Source: Flectonema sp. DT1601
Lineage: Eukaryota > Euglenozoa > Diplonemea > Diplonemida > Diplonemidae
Length of the DNA: 64,000 nucleotides
Reading direction: 5' to 3'
Assembly: GCA_964019425.1 (NCBI GenBank)
Contig: OZ025807.1
Span: 616,823-680,822 of the forward strand
The translations under genes were made by a program, and so were the position numbers. The notes beneath the pieces are model-generated. The model searched no databases. It saw nothing but the letters and a program-made list of their open reading frames with translations, and was not told the origin of the DNA. This document shows, piece by piece, positions 39,889 through 50,798 of this stretch (within the stretch, counting starts at the first letter, position 1; each line of letters starts with the position of its first letter).

Positions 39889-42210
39889 ATGGTCTCACTC
39901 CTCCTAGCATCTGACGTGTCGGGGAGGAGTTCCAATTTTGAAGTTAAGTTCCCATCTGGAATACCAACGCTTGATGCATTGCGACAGCAAGCAATGGTTA
40001 TTTTTGGTAGAGATGATCCCAGATTTGCTGTTAGAAACTTACAAGTGTACAGTAGTGATAGATGGATGGATCTTATTTCCCAAAACCAACTTAGAGACGG
40101 AATTCAGGTCTTTGCCGTAGGAGGATCCCCGTTGAGATCAACAATTGTTTCCGCACCAGTTGTAACCCCAACACCAACTCCAGTACCAGCTACTATTCCA
40201 ACGACGCATGTAATTCCTTTGGGAAGAGACTCACAGGTACCTTTAAAAGAAAAGGCCGACACCGTATTCCGCGAATTTGATAAAAACAAAGACCAAGTGA
40301 TAGACTCAGTTGAGCTTATGAATGGTTGCGAAATATTAAATATCGGTTTTAGTAGCGCTACTCTCATGGACTTGTTTAGAAAAGGAGATCGCAACAGAGA
40401 CAGCGTCATTGATGTCTCCGAGTGGAATAGATTTTGTGAAATGTACCCAGCTCTTATTGATGCTTTTTATCATCGAATTCAAGCATTTAAAGATAGTCGT
40501 TCTCGTGATGACGCTATTGAAATGGCTAGACGTCACCTCGATGATCTCATCGCACTTCAAAAACAACGACACTTAGACTGGTTAGCAGCACAGCAAGCAT
40601 GTGATGCAGCATCTCAAAGACTTGCTACACAAGAAGCATCATTCGCAGCGGCGTTAGAAATCTGTAGGTCTGCTGAGGCTGCGCATGCTGAAGCTGTTGC
40701 AGCAACAGAAGCTGCTCGGAAAGTCTTCGATCAATTGGCAGCTGACAGAAATATGCAACTTGCGAGAGAACAGCGTTCTGCAGATGTACTACAGCAAGCA
40801 TCCACTGATGTCATAGTCAAAGTAGACACTGCAACCGCATGTAGAAATGCAGTGGCAGCAGCACAGGAGAGTGAAATCCGTCATCAGACGCTGCTGGTTG
40901 AAAGTCAAAAAGCTACTGAAATTGCATCAAGAACAGCAGCTGACATCAGATGCGAGTTAGGAGACTCAAGGAATAGACAACAAGCAGCATATCTTGCGAT
41001 GGCTGAAACCCAACGCGAAGCCCAACTAGCAGCAGAACGACTATCCAGGTCTGAAGCTCATCTATCTCAAAAGCAAATATCCGAACAGGAATCCGCTCTT
41101 CATCTCTCATCAGTAGAGCAGTCTGTTGAGGCTGCAGCCCTCGCAAGGAATGCTGATCAACAGTCGTTGCAGTTATTATTAAATAGTGAACAGTTAACTC
41201 ACGATTCAATTCTTAATGTACAGAGTGATATAAAAGTATTACAAGCAAGGTTGTTAGAATTAGAGGCACACAACTTATCATTTAATAAAACAAGACGAAG
41301 TATTGAGGAAAGTGAGCGACCTCTTCTCGAACAAGAAATCTCACTCAGATACGAGAGGTCGTCACTTGAGGTTCAGGAAGTGGCTCTGAGAGATGAACAA
41401 CACCTATTCGTAGCTAAAACAACTGGTGGGTCATTGCAGCGTAGTATTCCGTCCATTGTATCACCACCAGGGTTAGTTAATACACCAAGACATGCTGTCA
41501 CACATCATCTTGATTCATTAAGAAATGCTTCTCATCATGCAGTCCTTGAGGAAAGTGCAGCTCACAAGAGAACTGACTACTATCGTAACTCTGCTGCGGC
41601 AGACCACATTGCAGCTCAACACTTAGAAGATCAGGCGGCACTTGAAAGACACTTCGATGCAGCTCCTCCATTATCACCAAGAGTACCTATTAATGAAGTA
41701 CATCATTCAAGAATTAGAGATGTTGATCTCTCGATGATTGCACATCCAGAAACTCCGAGAAGTATCGCAGCAGCAACAAGTCTACAGACTCACAGAAGAA
41801 TTGAAGAGATGAGAGCATTGAGAGCAACAGACTTGAGAAGAGATGTTTCATTAGGTCAAAGTACTACTTTGGGTCAGAGTGCAGAAACTGCTAGAAGACT
41901 CGAAGAGATCAGAGCTACCCGTCAATTTCCGATAACGGTTGAAGACGTTCGTAGTTCTCACCGACCAATTCAGAATGATATTCCTTCTCGAGTTGAAGAT
42001 ATCCGTTTAAGAATGGGTCTTCCAAACCGTCAAGTAGAAGTACCATTGCAACAGATCAAACATCGTTCTCCTTATAGAGAAATGAGTCGAATAGAAGAGA
42101 TAAGAGCAGCTCGACAACCAATTGAAACTCATCATCACTATCAAAGTGACATCTCTCATGCTGCACAAGTTGCATACATTGAGGGGTCTTCATCAAGAGC
42201 GAGATTTTAG
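39889..42210 (+). CDS. EF-hand coiled-coil protein with ubiquitin/PB1-like head
   Basis: 773 residues. The N-terminal ~80 residues look like a beta-grasp fold (SLLLASDVSG, FEVKFPSGI, LQVYSSDRWMDL, DGIQVFAVGG). Two EF-hands follow, with loops DKNKDQVIDSVE (about 130-141) and DRNRDSVIDVSE (about 165-176); both have acidic residues at positions 1 and 12, so Ca2+ binding is likely. About 350 residues of Ala/Gln/Glu-rich coiled coil come next. The C-terminus repeats a short motif: RIEEMRALRA, RLEEIRATRQ, RVEDIRLRMG, RIEEIRAARQ. Probably cytoskeletal, perhaps linked to the flagellum. I prefer this ATG to one 51 bases upstream because the acceptor at 39873 lies between them. Confidence 0.75.
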   Translation: MVSLLLASDVSGRSSNFEVKFPSGIPTLDALRQQAMVIFGRDDPRFAVRNLQVYSSDRWMDLISQNQLRDGIQVFAVGGSPLRSTIVSAPVVTPTPTPVPATIPTTHVIPLGRDSQVPLKEKADTVFREFDKNKDQVIDSVELMNGCEILNIGFSSATLMDLFRKGDRNRDSVIDVSEWNRFCEMYPALIDAFYHRIQAFKDSRSRDDAIEMARRHLDDLIALQKQRHLDWLAAQQACDAASQRLATQEASFAAALEICRSAEAAHAEAVAATEAARKVFDQLAADRNMQLAREQRSADVLQQASTDVIVKVDTATACRNAVAAAQESEIRHQTLLVESQKATEIASRTAADIRCELGDSRNRQQAAYLAMAETQREAQLAAERLSRSEAHLSQKQISEQESALHLSSVEQSVEAAALARNADQQSLQLLLNSEQLTHDSILNVQSDIKVLQARLLELEAHNLSFNKTRRSIEESERPLLEQEISLRYERSSLEVQEVALRDEQHLFVAKTTGGSLQRSIPSIVSPPGLVNTPRHAVTHHLDSLRNASHHAVLEESAAHKRTDYYRNSAAADHIAAQHLEDQAALERHFDAAPPLSPRVPINEVHHSRIRDVDLSMIAHPETPRSIAAATSLQTHRRIEEMRALRATDLRRDVSLGQSTTLGQSAETARRLEEIRATRQFPITVEDVRSSHRPIQNDIPSRVEDIRLRMGLPNRQVEVPLQQIKHRSPYREMSRIEEIRAARQPIETHHHYQSDISHAAQVAYIEGSSSRARF

Positions 42211-42548
42211 AAGAATTATCAACTCAGTTGTGGAGTACTTTTCTTCTGAAATCGAACAGTAGTAACATAGCAGTGTCTTTCATTCGCGGAGGCTGCTCAT
42301 CACGAATTTTATTTGTAGTTACGTCTATCCACGGAAGTCCTTTGCTTAGGATGTTTTTAACAATTCTTTTCTCTTTTTTATACAGTATTGTTAGTTGTAT
42401 TGTTTTCTTTTTTTAGATTACTTTTTTTTTTGTTTTTTTTTTGTTTTTTTTTATCCACATGAGTGGAATGCAGTATCACAGATTTTTATACAGCATGTTT
42501 CGGAACTAATGGTTTGGGGATATAATCCTGGAAAAAAAGAGAGGGGGG

Positions 42549-42584
<36 letters not shown>

Positions 42585-43868
42585 TTTAGCTTTTTGTTGT
42601 ATCTGTCAAAAGTCAGGTGGCGTAAGCAACCGCGACTGGTGCAGTCTCTTTATTTATAATTTTTTTCCCCTTCCCATCAAATTACTCCCAACCCGTATTT
42701 AGGATGTTTTTTCAAATATTTTTTTATTATTTTAAGACGTCCTTTAAAAAAAAACCCCCCACAGGGGAATATAGTGAGCTTGGCAGTTTACTTATGTTAT
42801 TTTAAGATACACAAAAATAAAACAGAACCCTTGATTGTAGCGTTTTAGCCCAATACACAGCCGCATAACAGTCAATATGAGCCATATTTTTTTTCAATCT
42901 CAGCCGTTTGTTTGGGGGAGCCTATAAGTGGGTTGATATGTAGGGCATTTGTATTTTTTTTTTTTTTTTCGTTCTCCCCAAAGATATAGGGCTGTTATTG
43001 TTTTCCTTCCCTTTTTTTTTTTTCTGAAGCAAGCCACATCATTTGTTTTTTTCGTACCAATAATACACCTTTAAAGGGACTAGATCTTGTACTCTGTCTT
43101 GTTTTTATTTTAAAAACCTTTTTTGTGTCTTCCTCGTTGCCCCTTTGGAAGGCAACATTGTTTTTTTTCTCTTTTTTTTTTCTTTATTTTTCTATTAGAC
43201 ATTTTTTTCTGTCAACAAAAAAAAAAAAAAAAAAAAAAAAAAACACAAAAAAAAAAAAAATTAAATAAAGTAAAGTAAAGTAAAAAAAAAAAAAAAGATC
43301 GGAAGGAAATGCAAAGACTGACTACATCGTCTCCCCCGCTCGACTAGTTCCTTGTTACTACGTTGGGACGAGTCAGATTCAGATAAGCGAAAGTTCATAA
43401 ATGTATTTATGTTACCCTATTTTCCTGAAGGATGACGTGTAAGAAGAAGAGACATATTTTCCATTCCAATTTCCGGCAAATTTTAAAAAAAAAAAAAAAA
43501 GAAACGTATCGCGAAAAGGGTCTTTTCTATCTCCCCTTTCAGTTCTTGTTTGTTTTTCCTCAGTTCGTGTAGTTTTTGCCTTGATTTCTGCCTCTCTTGT
43601 AAATTATGTAGTTAATGTGATCTCAACTTGTACCACTCATCACTCCCTTTACTTAACTAGTGGTACATCAGTGATTAGGTTGGGTAGTTATCTTTTTTTT
43701 TTTTTATTGTTTCAGGTTTTATAAAAGCAAAAAAACAAAAACATCAAAACTGTAGACTGACGATGATGCAAACCCCCTCCCTCCTCCTCAAATTTAATTA
43801 AAATTAAATAAATGAAAAAAAAAATCATTTTATAAACAGCCCATCAGTAAAACTCAAAACAAAATATC
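42211..43868. other. long intergenic stretch with A/T-runs
   Basis: About 1.7 kb without a gene. A-runs at about 42549-42580, 43217-43243 and 43247-43260, a short AAGT tetranucleotide repeat near 43266-43282, and many T-runs. Acceptor-like CAG sites lie just before the next gene. Confidence 0.5.
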
Positions 43869-44588
43869 ATGGCTGGACTTATTCAGACTATAGGACCGTC
43901 GGGAAAGAATATTAAGTTTCAAAATGATTCACAATTCAGAGCATTTGAGGAAGGTATTCAGGGGATATTCAGAGGTTGGACTGGCATGCAATTAGCAAAG
44001 CATCATGCGGGTGGTTCAAAAGGTGATAGAGTCATCCAAGAGATGATGTTAGATATTATTGATTGGTTTCAGAAAGAAGGTGAAATCTTCCCTGATGAGA
44101 TTGAGGAATATATCGCAAAAGAAATTGATGAAGGAATGGGAGTTGGACTAGAAGATGGAAGTATTGAAGAAGTATCACAAGTCATGAATAGAATGTTTAG
44201 AGAGTGTTGTGTTGGAAACTTTTCAACAGCAGAGAGCCATGCAAACAACGCTGACTCAGCAGCTGCTGCTTCTCATGGTCAAGGCAATGATGATGACGAT
44301 GAGCAGATGGAGGGCGACGAAACAGCTCCTGCATTAGCTCCTGCCACGCTCACTCAAAGTGAAATCCAATCCTCGTTGGATCATATTATCAACTTATCAA
44401 CTACTCCAGAACAAGTGTCTGGTTTTAAAAAACCGAATGATGTCATAATGGCTCTTTACAACGCCGCTAAACAACATTTGGAAAGTGAGGGTTTGCTAAC
44501 AGCACCAGCTCCAAAACCTAAAAAAAAGAAAAGTGGTCGCAATGTTGTATCCGTTGACGCTGACGGCTGGAGTACTGTCGCAAAGTAA
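43869..44588 (+). CDS. TSR2: TSR2-like pre-rRNA processing protein
   Basis: 239 residues. The N-terminal half is the WGG-type TSR2 domain: FEEGIQGIFRGWTGMQLAKH (about 26-45), then a helical stretch and VGLEDGSIEEVSQVM, which matches the conserved 'eDgS..eva' segment. An acidic middle (DDDDEQMEGDE) and a Lys-rich tail ending with a conserved-looking VDADGWSTVAK follow; TSR2 proteins end with a similar 'GWt.V' motif. TSR2 is a chaperone that delivers ribosomal protein eS26 to pre-40S particles, in nucleus and cytosol. The length is typical. The acceptor is uncertain: CAGCCCATCAG lies about 25 bases upstream. Confidence 0.8.
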   Translation: MAGLIQTIGPSGKNIKFQNDSQFRAFEEGIQGIFRGWTGMQLAKHHAGGSKGDRVIQEMMLDIIDWFQKEGEIFPDEIEEYIAKEIDEGMGVGLEDGSIEEVSQVMNRMFRECCVGNFSTAESHANNADSAAAASHGQGNDDDDEQMEGDETAPALAPATLTQSEIQSSLDHIINLSTTPEQVSGFKKPNDVIMALYNAAKQHLESEGLLTAPAPKPKKKKSGRNVVSVDADGWSTVAK

Positions 44589-44825
44589 TGCATAAAATAG
44601 TATTGAATACTGTGAATGATGTATCTGAGAAGTTTCTACGTTTCGGAGACAACATCCATCTATGTGTGGATCTTGCCCCAGTTCAGTTCCTGAAAATGCA
44701 CTTTTTTTTAATTGGTTTTTTGTACTCATCAGTTATCAAGTTCTGTGACTTGTTTTTTTTTTTATAATAAATAAAATTATTAAAACAGTTCTTAGCAACA
44801 ACCTACACATATATGTGAGAAAAAC

Positions 44826-46289
44826 ATGAAAAAATTACCGAAGACTACGTTTTTGTTTATAATTGTAACTGTGTTGTTGTTGAGTGTCAAGAGAGAAGAC
44901 AGGTTCAATAATGATATCACGAATAAACTATCAACCGTTGACGATGATCAAAATAGAACATTGTCATATGAAGACCCAGATGATACGAGGATGGAATACA
45001 TTGACGAAAAACAAACAGTTACTTTCCTGTTATATAATAATAAAGAATGTTCAAATATAAGGGAGATAAGTTGGAAATATCAAAAAAAAAAGCCTTCCCA
45101 AACTCTAGATAATTTGATACTCACATGTGCTAAGAATCGACTGTGTCAAGCTGTGATGTGTTCAGGTGGAAATCGGGGTTGTGAAATGTGTGTTCCAACT
45201 TGTGTTTTGTCTAACGATGTGAAATCCAACAATAAGTCTTTTGTATATGTTTTACCTGACAGGGTTGGAGTGAAGTTGAATCTTAAAGAAAAATTACTCT
45301 CAGATCTAAGACCTCTTTCCCAACTCCGACAAGATCGCCCTGACGGCGGACAGGAATACAATAAAAAAGATTACCAGCCATTCAACAGTTTAAACAATAC
45401 ACTAAATAGACTGAGCTCAAAACCACCGTTCATTGCTGTTACAGAAAATGATTTACGAAATATGGCATTTCCGAGAGTCATGGTCGAGCCACATAATCGA
45501 CTTGTTTTTTTTTTTGTTCCAAAAGCAGCTTCCAAAAGTCTAATAAGACTGTATGATTATTTATTAGGTCATCGTGATGTATTACTCGATGGCGACGATG
45601 TGATTCAATTGTATTCGAGATTTACGGATCCTCACAGAGAGAGACTTGGTCTGGTCGATTTGGGATTGGACGTCGCGAATCAAGTTATGAACGATCCGAA
45701 ATATCGAAAAATTGTATTCTTCAGAGGGATAGAAGAACGCGCTTTGTCGGCATATTTATTTTTATTTGGTAAAAAAAGTGGACGAAATGCTCATAAATTT
45801 GGAAAACGGTTTATGACGTTCGATGATTTCTTATTACTTCTAAAAACAAATTCAAATAATCCACTTCAGGGAACAGGTCCTAGAGCTGACATTCACTGTA
45901 AACAACAAGTTCTACTTGGAAATATTTATAAATTCCTTCCGCTATTTGACTTTATCGGTTGGGCAACTGAACCAAACATCAAACAAATGATATCCTCATA
46001 CACCAATCTACCTCCTTTTGTTGTGTCGAAAATAATTACACCACCTAAAAGTCACGCTACGAACAGTGCTTCAAAGCTAAAGAAATATCTTTCTTCTGCT
46101 AAGGATGTTGCGCTTTTGAGAGCCGCGTATTCAACAGATGTTCAATTTTTTAATTATCTAGGATTAGTCGAAGGAGGTGATCCAGTTAATGGATTTAACT
46201 TTCCACCTCATAATTCGTTTTGTCTCAATGACACCCAACTAAGTAGACAGATTCCTGCGTGTTGGCCAGGAGACGTTGTGAACGGCTAA
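44826..46289 (+). CDS. Golgi-type carbohydrate sulfotransferase-like protein
   Basis: 487 residues of type II membrane layout: a short basic start, then a signal-anchor (TTFLFIIVTVLLLSV, about 7-21), then a lumenal domain. FFFVPKAASKSLIRL (about 228-243) matches the 5'-phosphosulfate loop of the sulfotransferase 2 family. IVFFRGIEERALSAYL (about 296-311) matches the 3'-phosphate motif, and HCKQQ sits where HW.pQ occurs. It should transfer sulfate from PAPS to a glycan. The Cys-containing stem (about 90-140) is unusual and unrecognised. A two-codon ATG-TGA at 44813-44818 precedes the start. The acceptor is probably TTCTTAG near 44795. Confidence 0.72.
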   Translation: MKKLPKTTFLFIIVTVLLLSVKREDRFNNDITNKLSTVDDDQNRTLSYEDPDDTRMEYIDEKQTVTFLLYNNKECSNIREISWKYQKKKPSQTLDNLILTCAKNRLCQAVMCSGGNRGCEMCVPTCVLSNDVKSNNKSFVYVLPDRVGVKLNLKEKLLSDLRPLSQLRQDRPDGGQEYNKKDYQPFNSLNNTLNRLSSKPPFIAVTENDLRNMAFPRVMVEPHNRLVFFFVPKAASKSLIRLYDYLLGHRDVLLDGDDVIQLYSRFTDPHRERLGLVDLGLDVANQVMNDPKYRKIVFFRGIEERALSAYLFLFGKKSGRNAHKFGKRFMTFDDFLLLLKTNSNNPLQGTGPRADIHCKQQVLLGNIYKFLPLFDFIGWATEPNIKQMISSYTNLPPFVVSKIITPPKSHATNSASKLKKYLSSAKDVALLRAAYSTDVQFFNYLGLVEGGDPVNGFNFPPHNSFCLNDTQLSRQIPACWPGDVVNG

Positions 46290-46612
46290 GCTTGTTCCTG
46301 TCATATCAAAAACACTTGCAATAAAAACTCGCCCTTCCGAGCCTGATAAAGTATTTTATATACCTTCGTGTTTCGTTATGTAGTGTATAGTAACGAAAGT
46401 AGAAACCATATTTTTAATTATTTACACTGCGATTCATAGATTTGTTTACGTTTTTTTTTTTTGTTCGAGTTCGTTATTATCATTTTTTTTAAAAAAAAAA
46501 GCAGATTAAAAAATCAAGATTGAATAACATCCCTGACCCGACTAGTGAGTCTATATCCTTGTTTAGTCCTTAGTAGTAATTACATATTATTTTATAAGGA
46601 AGTATACCATGA
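46290..46612. other. intergenic, short
   Basis: T/A-runs at about 46450-46500. A candidate acceptor TTTAGTCCTTAG (ends about 46572) precedes the next gene. No gene seen. Confidence 0.4.
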
Positions 46613-47836
46613 ATGACTTGTCTCACAGGGTATACCAATCCTGAAACTGAATACTTGTCAATATCTGTTGACGAGATAGTAAATGTTGCGACTAAACGAA
46701 CATGTGTAGTTCAAATACCCAGAGGGGTATGGGAAGAAAACATATGGAAAATAAATAATAACCTGCTGTTGAAGTATGAGAGAGTTATGGTGGTTCGATC
46801 AGGCAACTTACAACCGACAAGAGTTGAGAATAACATAACAGCGACTTCGATTAAGGAATTACGTACTAAATACAAAGCTGATCCACCATCCTGTATCCTA
46901 GTAGTCAGAACTGATTCTCTTTATCATCAATGGGGTCCAGCATTGCTTCAGTTTCTAATTCAAGCATCAGCCGAAACACATATCGTGTTTCATATCAGTG
47001 GTTGTTTTTCTCAGTCTTCATTAAAGGATTTCCTTTGTAAGGAAATGCTATCATTTCCTCTAATCGGTTTGAAGCATCTTATTCCCAAATGCGTTGTAAA
47101 CGTGACGGCTGTTGAAAAGGTAGAACCAATCTACGATAAGAAATCTCAAGTTCTAAACGAATTAATGAATTGCATTACCAATTGGACACACTTAGGTCAA
47201 TATAGTAAAGCTTTTACTGCAGGTACAACTGTATCGAGTAAGGCTGAAGAGAATGCGGCAATCAGACAAATAATGAAAGCAGCTAAGTACGAATTATTAA
47301 CTTTTGGAAGTGGTCGACTAGTTGCGGAAGAAGTAATGCGAATAACCAACGCGTTGGATTCAAAAGAGTGGACAGTGCCAGACATATCTGCGGTTGTAGC
47401 AGCAGCTATCGGAAGACTTAACGTTTTATTGAAAAATAATAAAAATCTAAATAAGATCGCTCTGTACGTTCCACAACAACATCAACGATGCCTCACACAT
47501 TCTACCCTCGGAAGCTACATGTCTTCGGTGATAGAATCTCAGTTTGTATTATCTCATTTGGGTAGGGAGTGCTCTTCAGGTATTCCAAATGTCTTCTTAT
47601 GCTCTTCGATGGACTCTCTTGAAGCAATCAGTCCTTATGATGTAATATTCTCTATTGCTCATGAAGTTAGTTTAGCTCCTTGTACAAATAATATCATTCA
47701 TGTGATGCAGTACTTATCTCCCGATGGAAGGCTTGAGTTTGTCCATCCTCAACTACCTGAAGACCGAGACTTTCTTATTCCAGTACGGAGTATTCAACGC
47801 ATGCAGTCGTTGTGGTGTGTTCAATGGTTTCTGTAA
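46613..47836 (+). CDS. protein of unknown function
   Basis: 407 residues, not recognised. The composition is that of a globular alpha/beta protein, with buried strands such as CILVVRTDSLYHQW and THIVFHISGCF, a helical part (VPDISAVVAAAIGRLNVLL), and further strands near the end. No signal peptide or membrane helix. A 12-codon upstream ORF (ATG 46609, stop 46642-46644) overlaps this start in another frame, and a CACAG inside it could be an acceptor. If that acceptor is used, translation would begin later at an internal ATG. The first 55 residues still look protein-like, which favours the start given. Confidence 0.6.
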   Translation: MTCLTGYTNPETEYLSISVDEIVNVATKRTCVVQIPRGVWEENIWKINNNLLLKYERVMVVRSGNLQPTRVENNITATSIKELRTKYKADPPSCILVVRTDSLYHQWGPALLQFLIQASAETHIVFHISGCFSQSSLKDFLCKEMLSFPLIGLKHLIPKCVVNVTAVEKVEPIYDKKSQVLNELMNCITNWTHLGQYSKAFTAGTTVSSKAEENAAIRQIMKAAKYELLTFGSGRLVAEEVMRITNALDSKEWTVPDISAVVAAAIGRLNVLLKNNKNLNKIALYVPQQHQRCLTHSTLGSYMSSVIESQFVLSHLGRECSSGIPNVFLCSSMDSLEAISPYDVIFSIAHEVSLAPCTNNIIHVMQYLSPDGRLEFVHPQLPEDRDFLIPVRSIQRMQSLWCVQWFL

Positions 47837-48076
47837 TCTCACTTGCTGTTTTTAACAGCAAGAATCCATTTTTTTTTATTACAACAATTTAAAAGTTGTC
47901 TCAGACCGTGTTATTAATTACATAGAATAATTACATAGAAAAAAAAAAAAAAATACTGGTTAGCCATTCGCCTATTCTACGAAATTAAGAAAAGATTGGT
48001 TTCTTTACATACGATTAGGAGTCGTTGCTTGTAGTTACTTCACATTATTTATTCTATTCAGTATAAATTAAATAGC

Positions 48077-48418
48077 ATGTCTGCTGTGTTGACAGTATTA
48101 ATGGCTCTCGCAGTTCAGGGAACTGCAGAAGTGGAGTGCAGAAACTGTTTTGGTCAACAAAACTTCGCTAAAGCTTTTCAAGGATCTGGATCAGTGATTA
48201 GATTAATAACAAACACGACTGGATTTGTTGATTGCTGTGCCACATGTGAGATTGACTTTAGAGAAATATGTGGAGCGTGGAATTTTGACTTACAACCGAG
48301 TGGAAACACGACCTGCGTGTTATACAAAGGAGTGAGTACAACAATGAAGGTTATCTCATCACCCTCTTCTGTTTGTGGTGTCCCTCCTAACAGTACATCA
48401 CTACCTAAGGGATGCTAA
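48077..48418 (+). CDS. small secreted PAN/apple-like protein
   Basis: 113 residues with a signal peptide (MSAVLTVLMALAVQGTA) and one Cys-rich domain: VDCCATCEIDFREICGAWNF, then CVLYKG. The 'C..aC......C.aW.f......C.ly' pattern is typical of PAN/apple modules. No membrane anchor, so it should be secreted. It may be a soluble counterpart to the two-PAN membrane protein at 21477. The start follows a TTCTATTCAG acceptor (ends 48061) with a 15-base leader. Confidence 0.72.
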   Translation: MSAVLTVLMALAVQGTAEVECRNCFGQQNFAKAFQGSGSVIRLITNTTGFVDCCATCEIDFREICGAWNFDLQPSGNTTCVLYKGVSTTMKVISSPSSVCGVPPNSTSLPKGC

Positions 48419-48833
48419 TGGTACTCCATTAGTAACGGATTATTTATATTTATATTTGTTTGTTTGTTTGTTTGTTTGTTTTTTTTTTTTTTTTTTTGGC
48501 TCTATATAATTTTTCAGGTACAAATTCTGTAACCTCTCTGCAATCATGCTACCTGTAGGCCATTCACGAGTGCCGTGTTTGTAACGTTAAAAAAAAAAAA
48601 AACGTTTTTTATTTCCGTGATTCCTCTCTTTGACTAATATGTGCGAAGAGTGAAGAATAAAATAAACCTAAGTAAGTCACTTTAGTGAAATAAGTCACTT
48701 TTATTTCTCACAGCACATATGTACAACAAATATTATGAAAGATACTCTACGCGAAGTGGTTAATGGAACAAATGCATTCTTATTTTAACTTTTCTATTTC
48801 TTTATCAACAGAAAGAACCAATTAGCTACCTAG
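48419..48833. other. intergenic
   Basis: A GTTT tetranucleotide repeat at about 48458-48480 runs into a T-run. There is an acceptor CTTTATCAACAG (ends 48811). Nothing else seen. Confidence 0.45.
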
Positions 48834-49181
48834 ATGGCTGAGGTTTCAGATTTTATCCGGTCTAAGTTAAGTGAGGTAATCCAAGATGCTGAGGTTATGC
48901 TTCCGTATGTATCAAGCGTATTGCAGGTAAAGAAAGAACGTTCTGAATACGAAGCTGAACTTGGTGAAGTAATAAAAGACGACGTTAGTGGATTTGTAGA
49001 AAAAATCACCGGATACATGGAAGACAATCCAAGACAAGCAGAGAAGTGGTATAATAAAGAAGATGATGATGAAGGATTAGGTAAGAGAACTCGCAGTGAC
49101 AGACAAGATGATGAGGAGGATGATGACGAAGAAGATGAGGCGCCTCTAAAAAGACAGCAACCTGAAGAGGGTCAGCAGCAA

Positions 49182-49213
<32 letters not shown>

Positions 49214-49466
49214 GCAACAACAACAGCAACAGCGTAGACCACATCATCACCACCATCATCATCATCAAAGACAACACGCTCCGGGTATGGGCTTTAACGC
49301 CCCTGGATTTGGTGGTAAAAAGGGTGGCGGTATATTCAGGGGTATGGGTCAGAATCGTGGTGTCGGTTCCGTCTTCTCTGCACCCACTCCGGAACCAAAT
49401 AACGCCATAGCCGCCATTACAGCTATCCTAGAAAAACAACAACAGCAGCAACACCAACAGCAGCAA

Positions 49467-49497
<31 letters not shown>

Positions 49498-50798
49498 AAC
49501 AGCAACAGCAACAGCAGCAACAACAACAACAACACCAGCAGCAACAAGCTGAGCGGAACCATCTAGTTTCAGCGATTAATACTTTTCAACAAGCTCAACA
49601 GAATAATATCGCATCGGGTTTGTTTCAAACTATTCTTGGAGCTGCAGCAGCTCAACAACCATCAGTACCACCAATGCCAACTAATTTAGCAGGACAACAG
49701 GCTGGTGGTCAACTACAACCTCAAGGTATTGTTATGCCAAGTCAAGGAGGAGGGGGAAGATATCAACAACAGGTACCTGCAATGTTATTTGGTCAAAATT
49801 CATTAGGACTAGTTCAGCCTCCTCAGCAGTACTCACAGGGAGATAGATTATACAGACAGCTACGTAGTCATGATAGGCGTGAGATGCAACATCAAGAGCA
49901 TCATCAACAACACCATCACAGCCACCATCAACACCATCATAATAGCAGTAAGAAGAATACAGTTGCAGTACAGAGACTAGCTTGTATTATTGTTGTTTGT
50001 AAAATACCATCTCATCAATTAGAAGAACTCCAAATTCGACCATACTTTGAAAAGTTCGGAACCATCAATGGTATCATCATCGGACAACAAACAGGTAAGG
50101 CATATGTTGTATTCAGAAATCAAGCATCTTGCATAGCTGCAAAGCAATCATGTGAAGCTGTGTTAGGAAATAGATTTATTGCGGTGTATCCTTGTGCACA
50201 AACAGATGTTGAAGACATAATTAAAATAACACCTCAGGAGCAAGAATCGCCTTCGCAACAGGCAGCGGCGGCAGCAGCTGCTGGAAACTTTGTATTTATA
50301 CCTAACTTTAAGCAAAAGAAAGCAGAATCTGAAGCTCTTCGTGAAGAACTCACTAATCTAAAAAATACCGAAGCTGCGGCGGAAGTAATTCAAGCGGCTG
50401 AGTTAAAGCTTAGTAACCTGGAGGCAGAACTCGCAAAGGCTGGCCCTACCTCTACTGCTGCTAACCAGAAGGGTGCTGCCAAACCGTGGTGGGCAGCAGG
50501 TTCAAATTCATTTGATACTCGTTCTCGTAAAATTAAAATCTCAAATATTACCGAAAACGATGAAGCAAAACTCCGCGAGAGATATTCTCAATTCGGTACT
50601 GTTGTTAGCTTTATTCTGCAACCTGAAGCAGAGGTCCTTGAAATAACCTACCAACAGAGGTGGCAGGTATGTATTAGTATCTACAAGTTTGATAATTTAA
50701 CTTGTTGTAATTGTAACAAAAAAAAAAAAAAACAGGCCGAGAAATGCATGGCCCACCTGACAAGTAAGGAAATGAGTCTTTTCGCTGACTATGCGTGA
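48834..50798 (+). CDS. RBM26/RBM27-like RNA-binding protein, polyQ-rich
   Basis: Exons 48834-50666 and 50736-50798 give 631 residues. The N-terminus resembles the PWI-like domain of RBM26/27. An acidic stretch with a KR signal follows, then a Gln tract (about 114-134), a His tract (about 138-146) and a second Gln tract (about 200-238). A central RRM lies at about 378-455 (VVCKIPSHQLEELQIRPYFE; KAYVVFRNQASC; NRFIAVYPC). Then come a coiled coil (ALREELTNLKN) and a C-terminal RRM-like domain (RKIKISNITENDEAKLRERY). RBM26/27 act in nuclear RNA decay and polyadenylation. I see no CCCH finger, which animal members have. The gene has its own acceptor at 48811. Confidence 0.75.
49174..49266 (+). repeat. 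CAG/CAA and CAT/CAC tracts (polyGln then polyHis)
   Basis: In-frame mixed CAG/CAA codons followed by CAT/CAC codons. The codon mixture suggests the Gln run is selected as protein rather than a pure slippage tract. Confidence 0.8.
49433..49548 (+). repeat. second CAG/CAA tract (polyGln)
   Basis: About 38 codons, nearly all Gln with two His, in mixed CAG/CAA usage. It lies within the same gene. Confidence 0.8.
50667..50735 (+). other. cis-spliced intron, 69 bp, in-frame without stop (RBM26/27-like gene)
   Basis: GTATGTATT to an A-run and AACAG. It joins YQQRWQ to AEKCMAHL, completing the RRM-like fold. Its length is a multiple of three and it has no in-frame stop, so retention would add 23 residues. 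Confidence 0.78.
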
